64,000 nt of DNA, from the NCBI GenBank assembly GCA_963707835.1, contig CAVPRI010000002.1, positions 1 to 64,000 of the forward strand, read 5' to 3'. This DNA comes from Bog-473 sp963707835 (GTDB taxonomy: Bacteria; Actinomycetota; Acidimicrobiia; Acidimicrobiales; RAAP-2). Shown one piece after another: positions 17,393 to 24,881 of this stretch (position 1 is the first letter of the stretch; every line of letters starts with the position of its first letter). The notes below the pieces were generated by a model that saw only the letters and a program-made list of their open reading frames with translations, did no database searches and was not told where the DNA came from. Position numbers and translations under genes: made by a program.

Positions 17393-17689
17393 TTAGTTGC
17401 TCGTCGAGGCCATGGGATCAAACGGGAACACCCCTCCGAGTCGTTCAGCGAGAACACGACGGGAGACCATGGGAGTATCGTCAAACTGCGACGGCAATGC
17501 GAAAGGCCCCTTCTCATTGACCGGCGGCGGATTGCGTCTTCCCGCCTCAAGACTGGCGACATACGTCCCGTTGATGCGTGCCTTGTAGGCGAGTGCCTCT
17601 TGAGATAGCCCTAGACGGATCCGCTGGATCCGAACACGGTCACCGAACTCAATCTGCCGAGGAGTCTGACCCTTGTCCGTGCTGCCCAT
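17393..17689 (-). CDS. XRE-family helix-turn-helix regulator
   Basis: ATG at 17689 begins MGSTDKGQTPRQIEFGDRVR. The HTH_3 domain follows: VRIQRIRLGLSQEALAYKAR and INGTYVASLEAGRRNP, the canonical Q-E-x-L-A, Y-V-x-x-x-E-x-G-R-R-x-P pattern. The 98-residue protein has a short C-terminal tail without a sensor domain; its tail does not match the usual continuation of the HTH (T-L-x-x-L-x-x-I-A), so the end may be frameshifted. It lies 34 bases downstream of the hydrolase gene on the same strand and may regulate the hydrolase-amidohydrolase pair. Confidence 0.75.
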   Translation of the reverse strand: MGSTDKGQTPRQIEFGDRVRIQRIRLGLSQEALAYKARINGTYVASLEAGRRNPPPVNEKGPFALPSQFDDTPMVSRRVLAERLGGVFPFDPMASTSN

Positions 17690-17723
17690 CGCGGTGAGTT
17701 CATCTACACCTGTTAGGTCCCCG

Positions 17724-18641
17724 TTAGTGCGGGCGAGGCGCCCCGCCAGCTCGAAAGGAATTCGCACATAGGACCGCCTTACGGACCGCGTCGGCCACGG
17801 CACGGGCGCCGTGTTCGCTGAACAGGATCGTGTAATGGTTGGCGTCGGGCACGAAGAGGTCCCGTAGCAAAGGTGCGCACTCCTGCCACCGGGCTGCCTT
17901 AGTTCCACTCTGCATCGGCTGCTCCTCGTCGAACATCCCTCGGCCGGCCCGCACCAGCGTCGCCGGGCACGACAGCTCTCCGAGCGCCCGGGCCGTGTCG
18001 TCTCCGTCGACGTAGCTCGCGACATCGGCGAGGAACGCGTCCTCCCTGAGGCTGGAGTGCAGCTGCCCCTCCTCGCCGGTCAGCTCGTAACGGAAATGGG
18101 TCTCGAGGTAGGGGTTCCAGTGGCGTCGCAGGCCGGGGTGCGCTCGCCACACCTCGAGGTAGGCCTCGGCGGTCGGGTACCGGGTCCCGAGCCGCTCGAC
18201 AACCGCTCCCGGCGGGTTGTGGGCGACCTGGGGTGCGTTCGGGTCGGCCTCTGCCGGCAGGCCGCCGTCCACCAGGACCAGATTGTCCACCAACGACGGA
18301 TGGCGGCGGGCGGTGACCAGGGCGACAGCGGCCCCCCAGGAGTGGCCGAGCACGGTGGAGCGTCGCACCCCGAGGTGGCGCAGCACGGCGGCGATATCGT
18401 CGGCGTGGGTAGGCAGGCCGAACGGGGGGCCGAGCCGCGCGCTGCCACCCCGGCCCCGGAGGTCGGGGGCGAGCACCGTGAAGTCCTCACCCACCTGGTC
18501 GGCGAACGTGTGGTATTCGGTGTGGAGGAACGTGACGCCGTGGACGGCGACCACCACGTGGGGGCCGCCGGGCCACCGCCCCACGTGGATGTCCCCCCCG
18601 ACGGTGGGGACATCCACGGTGTCATAGGAACGTCCGGCCAT
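17724..18641 (-). CDS. Alpha/beta-hydrolase fold protein
   Basis: A 305-residue hydrolase. The oxyanion-hole motif VVVAVHGVTF, a classic FTVLAPDLRGRGGSARLGPP strand-loop and the nucleophile elbow VLGHSWGAAVAL (Ser) are present. The acid probably lies in LSCPATLVRAGRGMFDEEQP and the catalytic His in VPDANHYTILFSEHGA. This is the layout of esterases and epoxide- or C-C-bond hydrolases; the substrate is unknown. It follows the amidohydrolase gene with a two-base gap on the same strand, so the pair is an operon and the two enzymes may act consecutively in degradation of one compound. Confidence 0.88.
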   Translation of the reverse strand: MAGRSYDTVDVPTVGGDIHVGRWPGGPHVVVAVHGVTFLHTEYHTFADQVGEDFTVLAPDLRGRGGSARLGPPFGLPTHADDIAAVLRHLGVRRSTVLGHSWGAAVALVTARRHPSLVDNLVLVDGGLPAEADPNAPQVAHNPPGAVVERLGTRYPTAEAYLEVWRAHPGLRRHWNPYLETHFRYELTGEEGQLHSSLREDAFLADVASYVDGDDTARALGELSCPATLVRAGRGMFDEEQPMQSGTKAARWQECAPLLRDLFVPDANHYTILFSEHGARAVADAVRKAVLCANSFRAGGAPRPH

Positions 18642-18643
18642 GG

Positions 18644-19900
18644 TCAGCCGATGGGAAGCGCCGAGGGAGGCGGCGGCGTGAAGTCGAACACCCGGCAGGC
18701 GTTTCCCCGGAGGATCTTGACCCGCTGGGCTTCAGGCAGATGCCGGAGGTTGCTCTTGATGGTCTCGGCGGAATGGGGAAACGCCGAGTCGCCGTGCGGG
18801 TAGTCGGTCTCGACGAGGATGTTGTCGACCCCGAGATAGTCGAGGGCTTCCCAGCCGTAGTCGTCGGTCACCACGCTCGGAAAGATCGACCGGTGATACG
18901 CGTCGAGCGGGTCGAACCCGGCAGGGATGTCGCCGAAGGGGGATCGCTCGCCCCGGGAGCGGGGATCACCGGTCAAGACATCCCCCTCGAACGTCGTGTC
19001 CGAATCACGGACCCACCGCCACCGATGCTGATCGCGTCGCATGCGCTCGATGAGCGCTGGCATCCACGCCACACCACTCTCGGAGAGCACGATCTTCAAC
19101 TCGGGATAACGGATGAGGTTGCCGCTCCAGATCCAGTCAATCGTCGTCTCGTGGGGGGCGAGCGCCATAAACGAAGCCCCCTCGATGAGCGGCACGTCCG
19201 GCGCGGCCAGGCGTACCCGCGACGACGAACCGATGTGGATCGACAGGGGGAGACCGAGCTCCACGCACGCCTGCAGCAGCGGATCCCAGTAGCGGTTGCG
19301 ATCGTGCAGCGACGGCAAGCCGAGCACCGAGGGGTTCTCCGTGAAGGAAATCGACTTCGCCCCCTTGGCGGCCGCCCGCCGGGCCTCGCGCGCCGCCAGT
19401 TCGCCGTCCCACAGTGGCACCACCGCCAAAGGGATGAACCGACCGGGCGCGCTGGCACACCACTCGTCGATCATCCAATCGTTGTACGCCTGCATGCAGG
19501 CCAGACCGAGCTCCTTGTCGTTCGCCTCGAGGAACGTCTGGCCGCAGAACCGGCCATAGGTGGGGAAGAGCATCGAGGCGATGACGTGGTCCTCGTTCAT
19601 GGCCTCGACGCGCGCTTCCGGGCTGTTGTATGCCGCAAACCGCGGTGTCTCGAGGTTCATGGGGAGCGGATCCCACGTACTGCTCGGCGTGCCGGCGACG
19701 GCCGACAGACCGCTGATCACATTGCGTTTGTCCTCGAACTGCCATTTCCAGTGCCCGTCATCGGCGTCCCGGATAACACGCGGTGCCCGGTCACGGAACT
19801 TCGCCGGGAGATGGGTCAGCCACACATGCGGGGGCTCGATGACGTGATCATCGGTCGAAATGAGCCAGTCGCCATAGTCGTCCACACGCTTGCCTTCCAA
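18644..19900 (-). CDS. Amidohydrolase-family (Amidohydro_2) metal-dependent hydrolase
   Basis: A 418-residue protein of the PF04909 type. The start WLISTDDHVIEPPHVWLTHL carries the D-x-H metal motif (here D-D-H). Later landmarks are EDHVIASMLFPTYGRFCGQ, FIPLAVVPLWDGELAAREAR, LPLSIHIGSSS (metal His), LKIVLSESGVAWMPALIERM and NILVETDYPHGDSAFPHSAE (the catalytic/metal Asp). Related enzymes decarboxylate aromatic acids or hydrolyse ring products, as in ACMSD and 2-pyrone hydrolases. The operon with an alpha/beta-hydrolase suggests a catabolic step. A second, broken member lies at 29836. ATG at 19900 overlaps the start region of the spacer to the right. Confidence 0.88.
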   Translation of the reverse strand: MEGKRVDDYGDWLISTDDHVIEPPHVWLTHLPAKFRDRAPRVIRDADDGHWKWQFEDKRNVISGLSAVAGTPSSTWDPLPMNLETPRFAAYNSPEARVEAMNEDHVIASMLFPTYGRFCGQTFLEANDKELGLACMQAYNDWMIDEWCASAPGRFIPLAVVPLWDGELAAREARRAAAKGAKSISFTENPSVLGLPSLHDRNRYWDPLLQACVELGLPLSIHIGSSSRVRLAAPDVPLIEGASFMALAPHETTIDWIWSGNLIRYPELKIVLSESGVAWMPALIERMRRDQHRWRWVRDSDTTFEGDVLTGDPRSRGERSPFGDIPAGFDPLDAYHRSIFPSVVTDDYGWEALDYLGVDNILVETDYPHGDSAFPHSAETIKSNLRHLPEAQRVKILRGNACRVFDFTPPPPSALPIG

Positions 19901-20137
19901 TGATCACTATTACTGTATCTGCAACGGTGCGTCGAGCTGCTGAGCACTGGTTCGACACCTACAAGGATCGTGCTGAAAGGCATCACTACAGCCCGACCCC
20001 GGTGGGACTACCTCAATCAGGCTCGATCGCGGGGGATTCTGACCCGGTCAGAAAGAGGTGGAGCAGCTGGTCGGCTGACAGACAAGGCGAGGCGGTTGCT
20101 CAATGCAGCGAGCTAATCCAGCGACGTCCCACTGGCG
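19901..20137. other. Spacer before the integrase stump
   Basis: No protein-like frame with a recognisable family. An open plus-strand frame crosses it but is arginine/serine-rich and out of frame with the integrase fragment. The amidohydrolase promoter should lie at its left end. Confidence 0.35.
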
Positions 20138-20339
20138 ATGACTGCGCGCCGGACTTTCGGTCGCATACGCCGACTCTCATCAGGTCGCTTTCAGGCCCGC
20201 TATCCGGCCCCATCAAACAAGGACGCCGCTCCACACATTCACCTCGCGCCGCGAGGCTGAGGCTTACCTCGCCCAGGTCCAGACAGATCAGCTGCGTGGC
20301 ACATGGATCGAGCGAGCAGGCCGTGCTAAGGGCAGATAG
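20138..20339 (+). pseudogene. N-terminal fragment of a tyrosine recombinase (phage-type integrase)
   Basis: ATG at 20138 encodes MTARRTFGRIRRLSSGRFQA then RYPAPSNKDAAPH. After a one-base shift near 20240 the protein continues TFTSRREAEAYLAQVQTDQL and RGTWIERAGRAKGR before a TAG at 20337-20339. This is the standard N-terminus of actinobacterial phage integrases: a basic AP2-like arm-binding segment (G-R-x-Q-A-R-Y) followed by the start of the SAM-like core-binding domain (A-E-A-Y-L-x-x-x-x-x-D, then R-G-T-W). The catalytic R...H-x-x-R...Y domain is absent. It is a remnant, but it identifies the surrounding DNA as formerly mobile and fits the repeated tRNA-Lys 3' ends. Confidence 0.7.
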
Positions 20340-20463
20340 CGTTTCGTATCTGTTTGGTATCGTTCTGCGAGCTGCAGGTAGCAGTAGTTACCAAGCCGAT
20401 GGGGCTGGTGTCCGGCTCGATCTCGAATGGATCGACGAGCGGAGGTAACGGAGGGAACTGACG

Positions 20464-20850
20464 GTGACGCCGAGACGAGTTGTGCCCTTGGTACCGGCCA
20501 ACCCGTCCATGTCGGCCGCAGTGGTCTCAGGCAACCTGGTCTTCGTCTCAGGCCAAGTGGCCTTGGACCACCACAACCAGTTAGTCGGCCAGAACGACTT
20601 CCGGCACCAAGCGGTCCAATGCTTCGAAAACCTCGGAGCCGTGCTGGCCCAGGCGGGCACCAACTTGGACCAAGTCGTTCAGATCACTGCATTCATCTGT
20701 CGCCGAGAGGATCTCGCTGACTATCTGGACGTCCGAGCCCAGACGTTTCCGGCCAACCCGCCCGCGACCACAACCGTCGTGGCCGACCTGCTGGACCCTC
20801 GGTTCCTCATCGAGGTTCAGGCGGTAGCCCACGTTCCGGCCTCCGAATGA
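20464..20850 (+). CDS. RidA/YjgF family protein
   Basis: GTG at 20464, preceded by GGAGGG. The 128-residue protein is a single RidA domain: AVVSGNLVFVSGQVALDHHN, then NFRHQAVQCFENL-like helix (FRHQAVQCFENLGAVLAQAG), TNLDQVVQITAFICRREDLA and the C-terminal strand FLIEVQAVAHVP. Canonical RidA deaminates reactive enamine/imine intermediates made by PLP enzymes; its critical Arg would sit before the last strand, where DPRFLIEV (Arg present) fits. The stop overlaps the start of an aminotransferase gene in ATGA fashion, so RidA probably scavenges by-products of that enzyme or is part of its pathway. Confidence 0.9.
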   Translation: MTPRRVVPLVPANPSMSAAVVSGNLVFVSGQVALDHHNQLVGQNDFRHQAVQCFENLGAVLAQAGTNLDQVVQITAFICRREDLADYLDVRAQTFPANPPATTTVVADLLDPRFLIEVQAVAHVPASE

Positions 20851-21950
20851 GCGGCGAGCCGATCGTTTTCGGAGGCGGGCTACCGGATCCCGCGCTGCAT
20901 CCCGACCTGGGCGAGATCATGGCCCAGGTGATGGTCGATGAGCCCGACACTCTCTCTTACGGCGGACCATGGGGCGATGCGAGCTTGAGGGACTTGATCG
21001 CTACCCGACTCAGTTCTCGGGCGAGCGTTTCACTCGATGCCGACAACGTGATCATCACCAACGGCAGTGCCGGCGCAATCGAACTGGCCGCCCGTTGTTT
21101 CGTTCACCCGGGCACGACAGTTGCCGTAGAAGAGCTGACTTACCCAGGGGCACTCCAAATCCTCCGAGAGCGCGGGGCTCAGGTCCTGCCGGTTCCAATC
21201 GACCACGACGGAATGGTCCTTACCGCGCTTGAGGACCGAGGGGCGGGCACGCGGCCTTTGGTCATTTATTCCATCGCTACCTGCCACAGTCCAACCGGGA
21301 CTGTGATGTCCGACGGGCGACGACACCAGTTGGTAGAGCTGGTGCAGAGCAGCAGTTCCGTAGTGATCCAAGACGACACATACGGAGAGATCTTCTTCGA
21401 AGACCCTGCTCCCCGATTGTTGATCGGACTGGACCCCCAGAACGTGATCCACGTGGGCTCGTTCAGCAAGACGCTGGCCCCCGGGCTACGCCTGGGATGG
21501 CTGGCCGGACCGAAAGCCGTGATCGGCCGGATCGCCGCCATGCGAACGGATCTCGGCAGCCCGGCGGTGATCCAGAAGACTGTCGCCCGACTCATGCGCG
21601 ACGGCCGATTCGATCGACACCTCCGACGAGCTGTGCCCTTCTACCGGTCGAAACGAGATTCGCTGGTGGCGGCTCTCGACGACTGTTGTGCCGGGCTCGG
21701 GCAATGGAACATCCCGCGCGGTGGCTTCTTCACCTGGTTCGTGCTCACCTCGGGCGATGTCGACGCCGTGGCGCAAGCCGCCATGAAGGAGGGGGTCAGA
21801 TTCCTGAGTGGTCCATACTTCAGCTCTCATAAACCCGACCGCCGCGGAATACGTTTGGCATACGGAGAGCTGAGCTCCGACGAGCTGGTTGAAGGCGCGC
21901 ACCGGTTCAGCCGAGCCATCGAGCGGTCACAGCGCGAGGCAATTCGTTGA
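20847..21950 (+). CDS. PLP-dependent aminotransferase, fold type I (2-aminoadipate/MocR-like without HTH)
   Basis: A 367-residue enzyme translationally coupled to RidA. It starts close to the first substrate-binding segment (VFGGGLPDPALHPDLGEIMA), then has LSYGGPWGDASLRDLIATRL (the Y-G-x-x-x-G-x-x-x-L-R block of the family), VIITNGSAGAIELAARCFVH and YSIATCHSPTGTVMSDGRRH (Asn position replaced by His-Ser). VIQDDTYGEIFFEDPAP (PLP-binding Asp-x-x-Tyr) and the Schiff-base lysine in VGSFSKTLAPGLRLGWLAG follow. It lacks the GntR DNA-binding half of MocR regulators, so it is an enzyme rather than a regulator. The amino donor and acceptor are unknown. It is followed at once by a TIGR03086-like reading frame. 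Confidence 0.88.
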   Translation: MSGEPIVFGGGLPDPALHPDLGEIMAQVMVDEPDTLSYGGPWGDASLRDLIATRLSSRASVSLDADNVIITNGSAGAIELAARCFVHPGTTVAVEELTYPGALQILRERGAQVLPVPIDHDGMVLTALEDRGAGTRPLVIYSIATCHSPTGTVMSDGRRHQLVELVQSSSSVVIQDDTYGEIFFEDPAPRLLIGLDPQNVIHVGSFSKTLAPGLRLGWLAGPKAVIGRIAAMRTDLGSPAVIQKTVARLMRDGRFDRHLRRAVPFYRSKRDSLVAALDDCCAGLGQWNIPRGGFFTWFVLTSGDVDAVAQAAMKEGVRFLSGPYFSSHKPDRRGIRLAYGELSSDELVEGAHRFSRAIERSQREAIR

Positions 21951-22439
21951 CCCACGTGGCTCCGTTCGAGCTTGGCCATCGGCCTCACGGTGCGATCAAT
22001 GGACAGCGCACGACGTCGCTGTCCACGTCATCAACACGCACCGACGGATCCGAGCGGCACTGGGCGACGTCTCCTACGAGGACGTCGATCCCGACGCTGA
22101 CCTGAGAGCAGAATGGACCTCGGCGACTGAAGCCGTCCGAGCCGTACTGTCCGACGAATCGCTGGCGGCGGCGACGGTCGGAGGGATGTTTGGCGAGCAG
22201 CCGTTCGAATCGCTGGTCGGCAGGCTCTGCACTGACACTCTGATTCACCCTTGGACCTTGCCCGAGCCACACGTCAGGATGATCGGCTAGACGAGAAAGC
22301 AGCAGAGAGGGCGTTGGAGTTCTTGGCACCGATAGACGAGGCAATCCGCCGCCCAGGTGGGTTTGCTCCCAAACTGAATCCGCCCCGTTTCGCCGACGCC
22401 CAAGCGAGGCTCCTCGCCTTCACGGGCCGAGCAGCTTGA
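21948..22439 (+). CDS. TIGR03086 / mycothiol-dependent maleylpyruvate isomerase-like protein, frameshifted
   Basis: Directly after the aminotransferase stop, SRCDQWTAHDVAVHVINTHR matches the D-W-x-x-x-D-x-x-x-H-V metal-binding motif of DinB-like mycothiol-type proteins. It continues AVRAVLSDESLAAATVGGMF and GEQPFESLVGRLCTDTLIHP. A one-base shift near 22255 leads into LARATRQDDRLDEKAAERAL, EFLAPIDEAIRRPGGFAPKL and a C-terminal ARLLAFTGRAA. The first 25-30 residues of the family are missing or out of frame, and no in-frame start codon precedes the motif. So the gene is either damaged by two indels or a pseudogene. Family members use a metal and often mycothiol; the role here is unknown. Confidence 0.65.
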
Positions 22440-22698
22440 GCTGACCTTCTCTGTATGACACCCTCCCGGCCTACGGGGGCACCCTCAACCCATCGGCACC
22501 GGTGGACGAATGTAGAGGTATGGCGACTCCTCGGCACCGCCAAGATCAACCCGTGACAGGGACCAGCAACACAGCCAAAACGACCTTCTGGGGCACGCTG
22601 GGCCACCTAGCACGACAACCCTGGGCCTTTCGACTTGAGTTGCTGGTGATCGTCGTCGGTGGCGCCATCGTGGCTGTTGTGGTGGGGGATCGTTACGG

Positions 22699-22706
22699 GG
22701 ATTTCT
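22699..22706. repeat. ISL3 target-site duplication, left copy
   Basis: GGATTTCT immediately flanks the left terminal repeat and is repeated exactly at 24133-24140. Eight-base duplications are typical of the ISL3 family. Confidence 0.85.
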
Positions 22707-24132
22707 GGCTCTACACGTTGAAGTAGGGAGCACGGGTCCTGATGCGAGGCGGTGATGGACGCCTGGGCCAGGTGACGCCACCCGCATGGAGGAGCACGCG
22801 CAGGCGGTAGTGCTCGAAGCAGGAGAAGCCGCGGCCGGCGCGTTTGATCCTCTTGACGCACAGGTTGAGCCCCTCGGTCGGACCGTTGGAGGCTCCGGTG
22901 CGGTGGTGGTTCAAGATCTCTCGCTTTGCCAGCGCTCGAGAGTGTCGCCGAGGGAGCGGATCTCTTGGACCTCGTCGCCCTGGCAGCCGACGATCGCTTT
23001 ACGCAAGAGCGTGCGGGCCTCGCCGACACGCTCGGTCAGGTAGATGTCGCGCACCGACTCCTTGGCGAGCCAGGCCCCGAGGAGCTCGTCGTGGGGGTCG
23101 CCCCGACGCAGCCCGAGCAGCATGCGCTCGTGGCCGCGCTCGTCGAGGCGCTCAGAGCCTGAGAGCAAGAGCTTGCGGATCGAATAGAGCGGGTCGGCCT
23201 TCCTTCCGCGGTGCCCGAGCGTCTCGTTCTGCACCCGTCGGCGCACCTTGTCGACGCATCGGTTGGCAGCCCGCACGACGTGGAAGGGATCGGCCACCTT
23301 GATCGCGTGCTCGAGGTGGGTGGCAATGCCGCGCCGATAGCTCTCGGCGAGGTCCGTCGCCACCACCTCGATGCCCTGGGTCCACACCGGGTCCTGGACG
23401 TCGCACCATCGGCGCAGTTCAGCGGCTCCGTTGCCCTCGATCAGGTCGATGAGGATCCGGGCGTCGAGATCGACCAGGCCCGTCACGTAGATGGTGTGGT
23501 GGTCCCTCGTCGCTGAGAGGAACGAGGTCTCGTCGATGCCAAGGGCGCGCACGAAGCCCACCCGGGCGCGGTCCTCGACGAGCGGTGTGCCGTGGTGCAG
23601 CACGGCGTCCATCACCGTCCACCAGCTCACCCCGAGCTCTTTGGCCACCACCGCGACGGGCAGGGCGAGCTCACCGACCTGGCGCGTCGCTTCGGCGCCG
23701 GCCCGCAACGTGAGGACCGCTCGGGCCGAGACGTGCGGCGATCCCTCGGTCCAGGTCCTCTGCTCGCAGTCGGGATCGAGACACTGCCAACGGCGCTTCA
23801 TCCAGATGAGCCTGGCGGGTCGGCCGAAGCAGGGCAGGTCTCGGATGTCGACGCGCCGGCGCTCCTTGGCGAGCGCCCGCACCCCGCAGCGAGGGCATCC
23901 CACCAAGTCAGCGGTCGTCTCGACCACGACGGCGACCTCGTCGGGCGTCTCAGTCACCTCGAGCACCCGGAAGCCGTCGAGTCCCAACAGTGCCTCGGCC
24001 AGGCCAGTAGCGTCGTGCATCGTCAGAGGTCTCCTTCGTTGCCGTCTTCGAACAACAGCAACGATTGCGGGACCTCTGGCCGCGTTCGCGGATACTCCGC
24101 CGGGGCTACTCCCTACTCAGACGCGAGGAGCC
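22707..24132 (-). mobile_element. Complete ISL3-family insertion sequence, 1426 bp
   Basis: Terminal inverted repeats occur at 22707-22731 (GGCTCTACACGTTGAAGTAG...) and 24108-24132, matching at 18 of 25 positions when one is reversed. The outermost bases GGCTC and the inner CTCCCTACT block are conserved. The element is flanked by perfect 8-bp duplications GGATTTCT. It carries one transposase gene on the minus strand whose stop codon lies inside the left repeat. Ends and duplication are intact, so insertion was recent relative to the decayed mobile remnants nearby. It splits a small membrane-protein gene. Confidence 0.9.
22711..24020 (-). CDS. ISL3-family transposase, one frameshift before the catalytic Glu
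   Basis: ATG at 24020 opens 369 codons. An N-terminal zinc ribbon (VGCPRCGVRALAK and WQCLDPDCEQRTW) is followed by a helix-turn-helix (VAVVAKELGVSWWTVMDAVL) and the DDE core: first Asp in ALGIDETSFLSATRDHHT, second in IEVVATDLAESYRRGIATHL. The frame stops at 22911, but the family's C-terminus continues in the neighbouring frame as NHHRTGASNGPTEGLNLCVK (catalytic Glu in GPTEGLN) and FEHYRLRVLLHAGGVTWPRR to the TAG at 22711. One indel near 22918 therefore separates the third catalytic residue. ISL3 transposases are not known to use programmed frameshifting, so this is a mutation or a sequence error. Confidence 0.88.
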
Positions 24133-24140
24133 GGATTTCT
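24133..24140. repeat. ISL3 target-site duplication, right copy
   Basis: Second copy of GGATTTCT, directly after the right terminal repeat. Confidence 0.85.
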
Positions 24141-24270
24141 GGGGTGCGGTGGTCGGGATCGGACTCTTGCCGCTCGTGGCGACGAGGTTCATCCGTCGAA
24201 ACGTCGGTCGATAGCGCCGCAGACCCGGCGGTATGGGATGGCCTATAAGCAGTCGGATACTCCGCCGGTC

Positions 24271-24663
24271 TTAGTCCCGGGGTGCGAAGAACTCAAGTGC
24301 GATGTTGTCGGGATCTCGAAACGACAATGCCGAGTAGTAAGGCGTGTCCACGATGCCACCGTTGGGGATGCCGAGTTCGTTCAGACGGATTTCCCATGCC
24401 TTTAACTCATCGCGGTTGGCACAGCCGAAAGCCAGATGATCGAGCCCCGGCCGCCGCTCGTTGAACGGCTCAGTGCTGTCCAAGTCAGGGAACTGAGTTA
24501 CGCCAACGATTGTGCCGCCGGTAAGCCAAGCGACGCGCTGGAACGGACCTGTGTCCTCGTCAAGGATTGGGTCCGAGCCGAACAGATCCTTGTACCAAGG
24601 CACACTCCGTTCAAGGCTCGTAACCGTTAGCGCCACGTGAGTAATCGCAGGGAACTCAGGCAT
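24271..24663 (-). CDS. VOC (glyoxalase/dioxygenase) family protein
   Basis: A 130-residue single-domain VOC protein with the complete fold: AITHVALTVTSLERSVPWYK (first metal His in T-H-V), DLFGSDPILDEDTGPFQRVA, RRPGLDHLAFGCANRDELKA (second His) and the closing ALSFRDPDNIALEFFAPRD (metal Glu). Such proteins bind a divalent metal and include isomerases, extradiol dioxygenases and resistance proteins, so the activity is not assigned. Its base composition is less GC-rich than the housekeeping genes in the window. It is followed on the same strand only by the IS-interrupted region, so it is probably a single gene. Confidence 0.88.
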   Translation of the reverse strand: MPEFPAITHVALTVTSLERSVPWYKDLFGSDPILDEDTGPFQRVAWLTGGTIVGVTQFPDLDSTEPFNERRPGLDHLAFGCANRDELKAWEIRLNELGIPNGGIVDTPYYSALSFRDPDNIALEFFAPRD

Positions 24664-24881
24664 CTCTTTTCTCCCCTTCGCACCTCGTGGACGCAGCGAA
24701 TGCTACCTCTTTGGCTGGCAACTCTCGGGGAGTAAAAGCTATCTGGCAGCACCAGTCGCCGCGCTAACTGAGGCCCCAGTCCCGGCGTTCTGGGGCAGGG
24801 GTCCGTCGCTCGTCCACCGCGGAAATACTCTTGCCTTCCTAGCGTTTTGGGACATTCCCCAGCGTTTCGAGCTCTGGACGT

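Larger units (their letters stand above)
22520..24214 (+). pseudogene. Small two-helix membrane protein gene interrupted by the ISL3 element
   Basis: From the ATG at 22520 the frame gives a polar N-terminus (FWGTLGHLARQPWAFR) and one membrane helix (LELLVIVVGGAIVAVVVGDR), then meets the insertion at codon TGG (22706). Removing 22707-24140 (element plus one target copy) joins the frame exactly: GDRYGDF is followed by WGAVVGIGLLPLVATRFIRR and a stop at 24212-24214. The ancestral protein had about 90 residues and two helices, N- and C-termini cytoplasmic. No family recognised. A GTG at 22553 is an alternative start. Confidence 0.7.

Noticed and set aside
19900..20448. A 182-residue plus-strand gene
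   Set aside because: Its frame cuts across the integrase fragment in the wrong phase and its composition is not protein-like.
22911..24020. Programmed frameshifting in the ISL3 transposase
   Set aside because: No slippery heptamer or downstream structure is evident at the junction and the family is not known to use it; a mutation or error is simpler.
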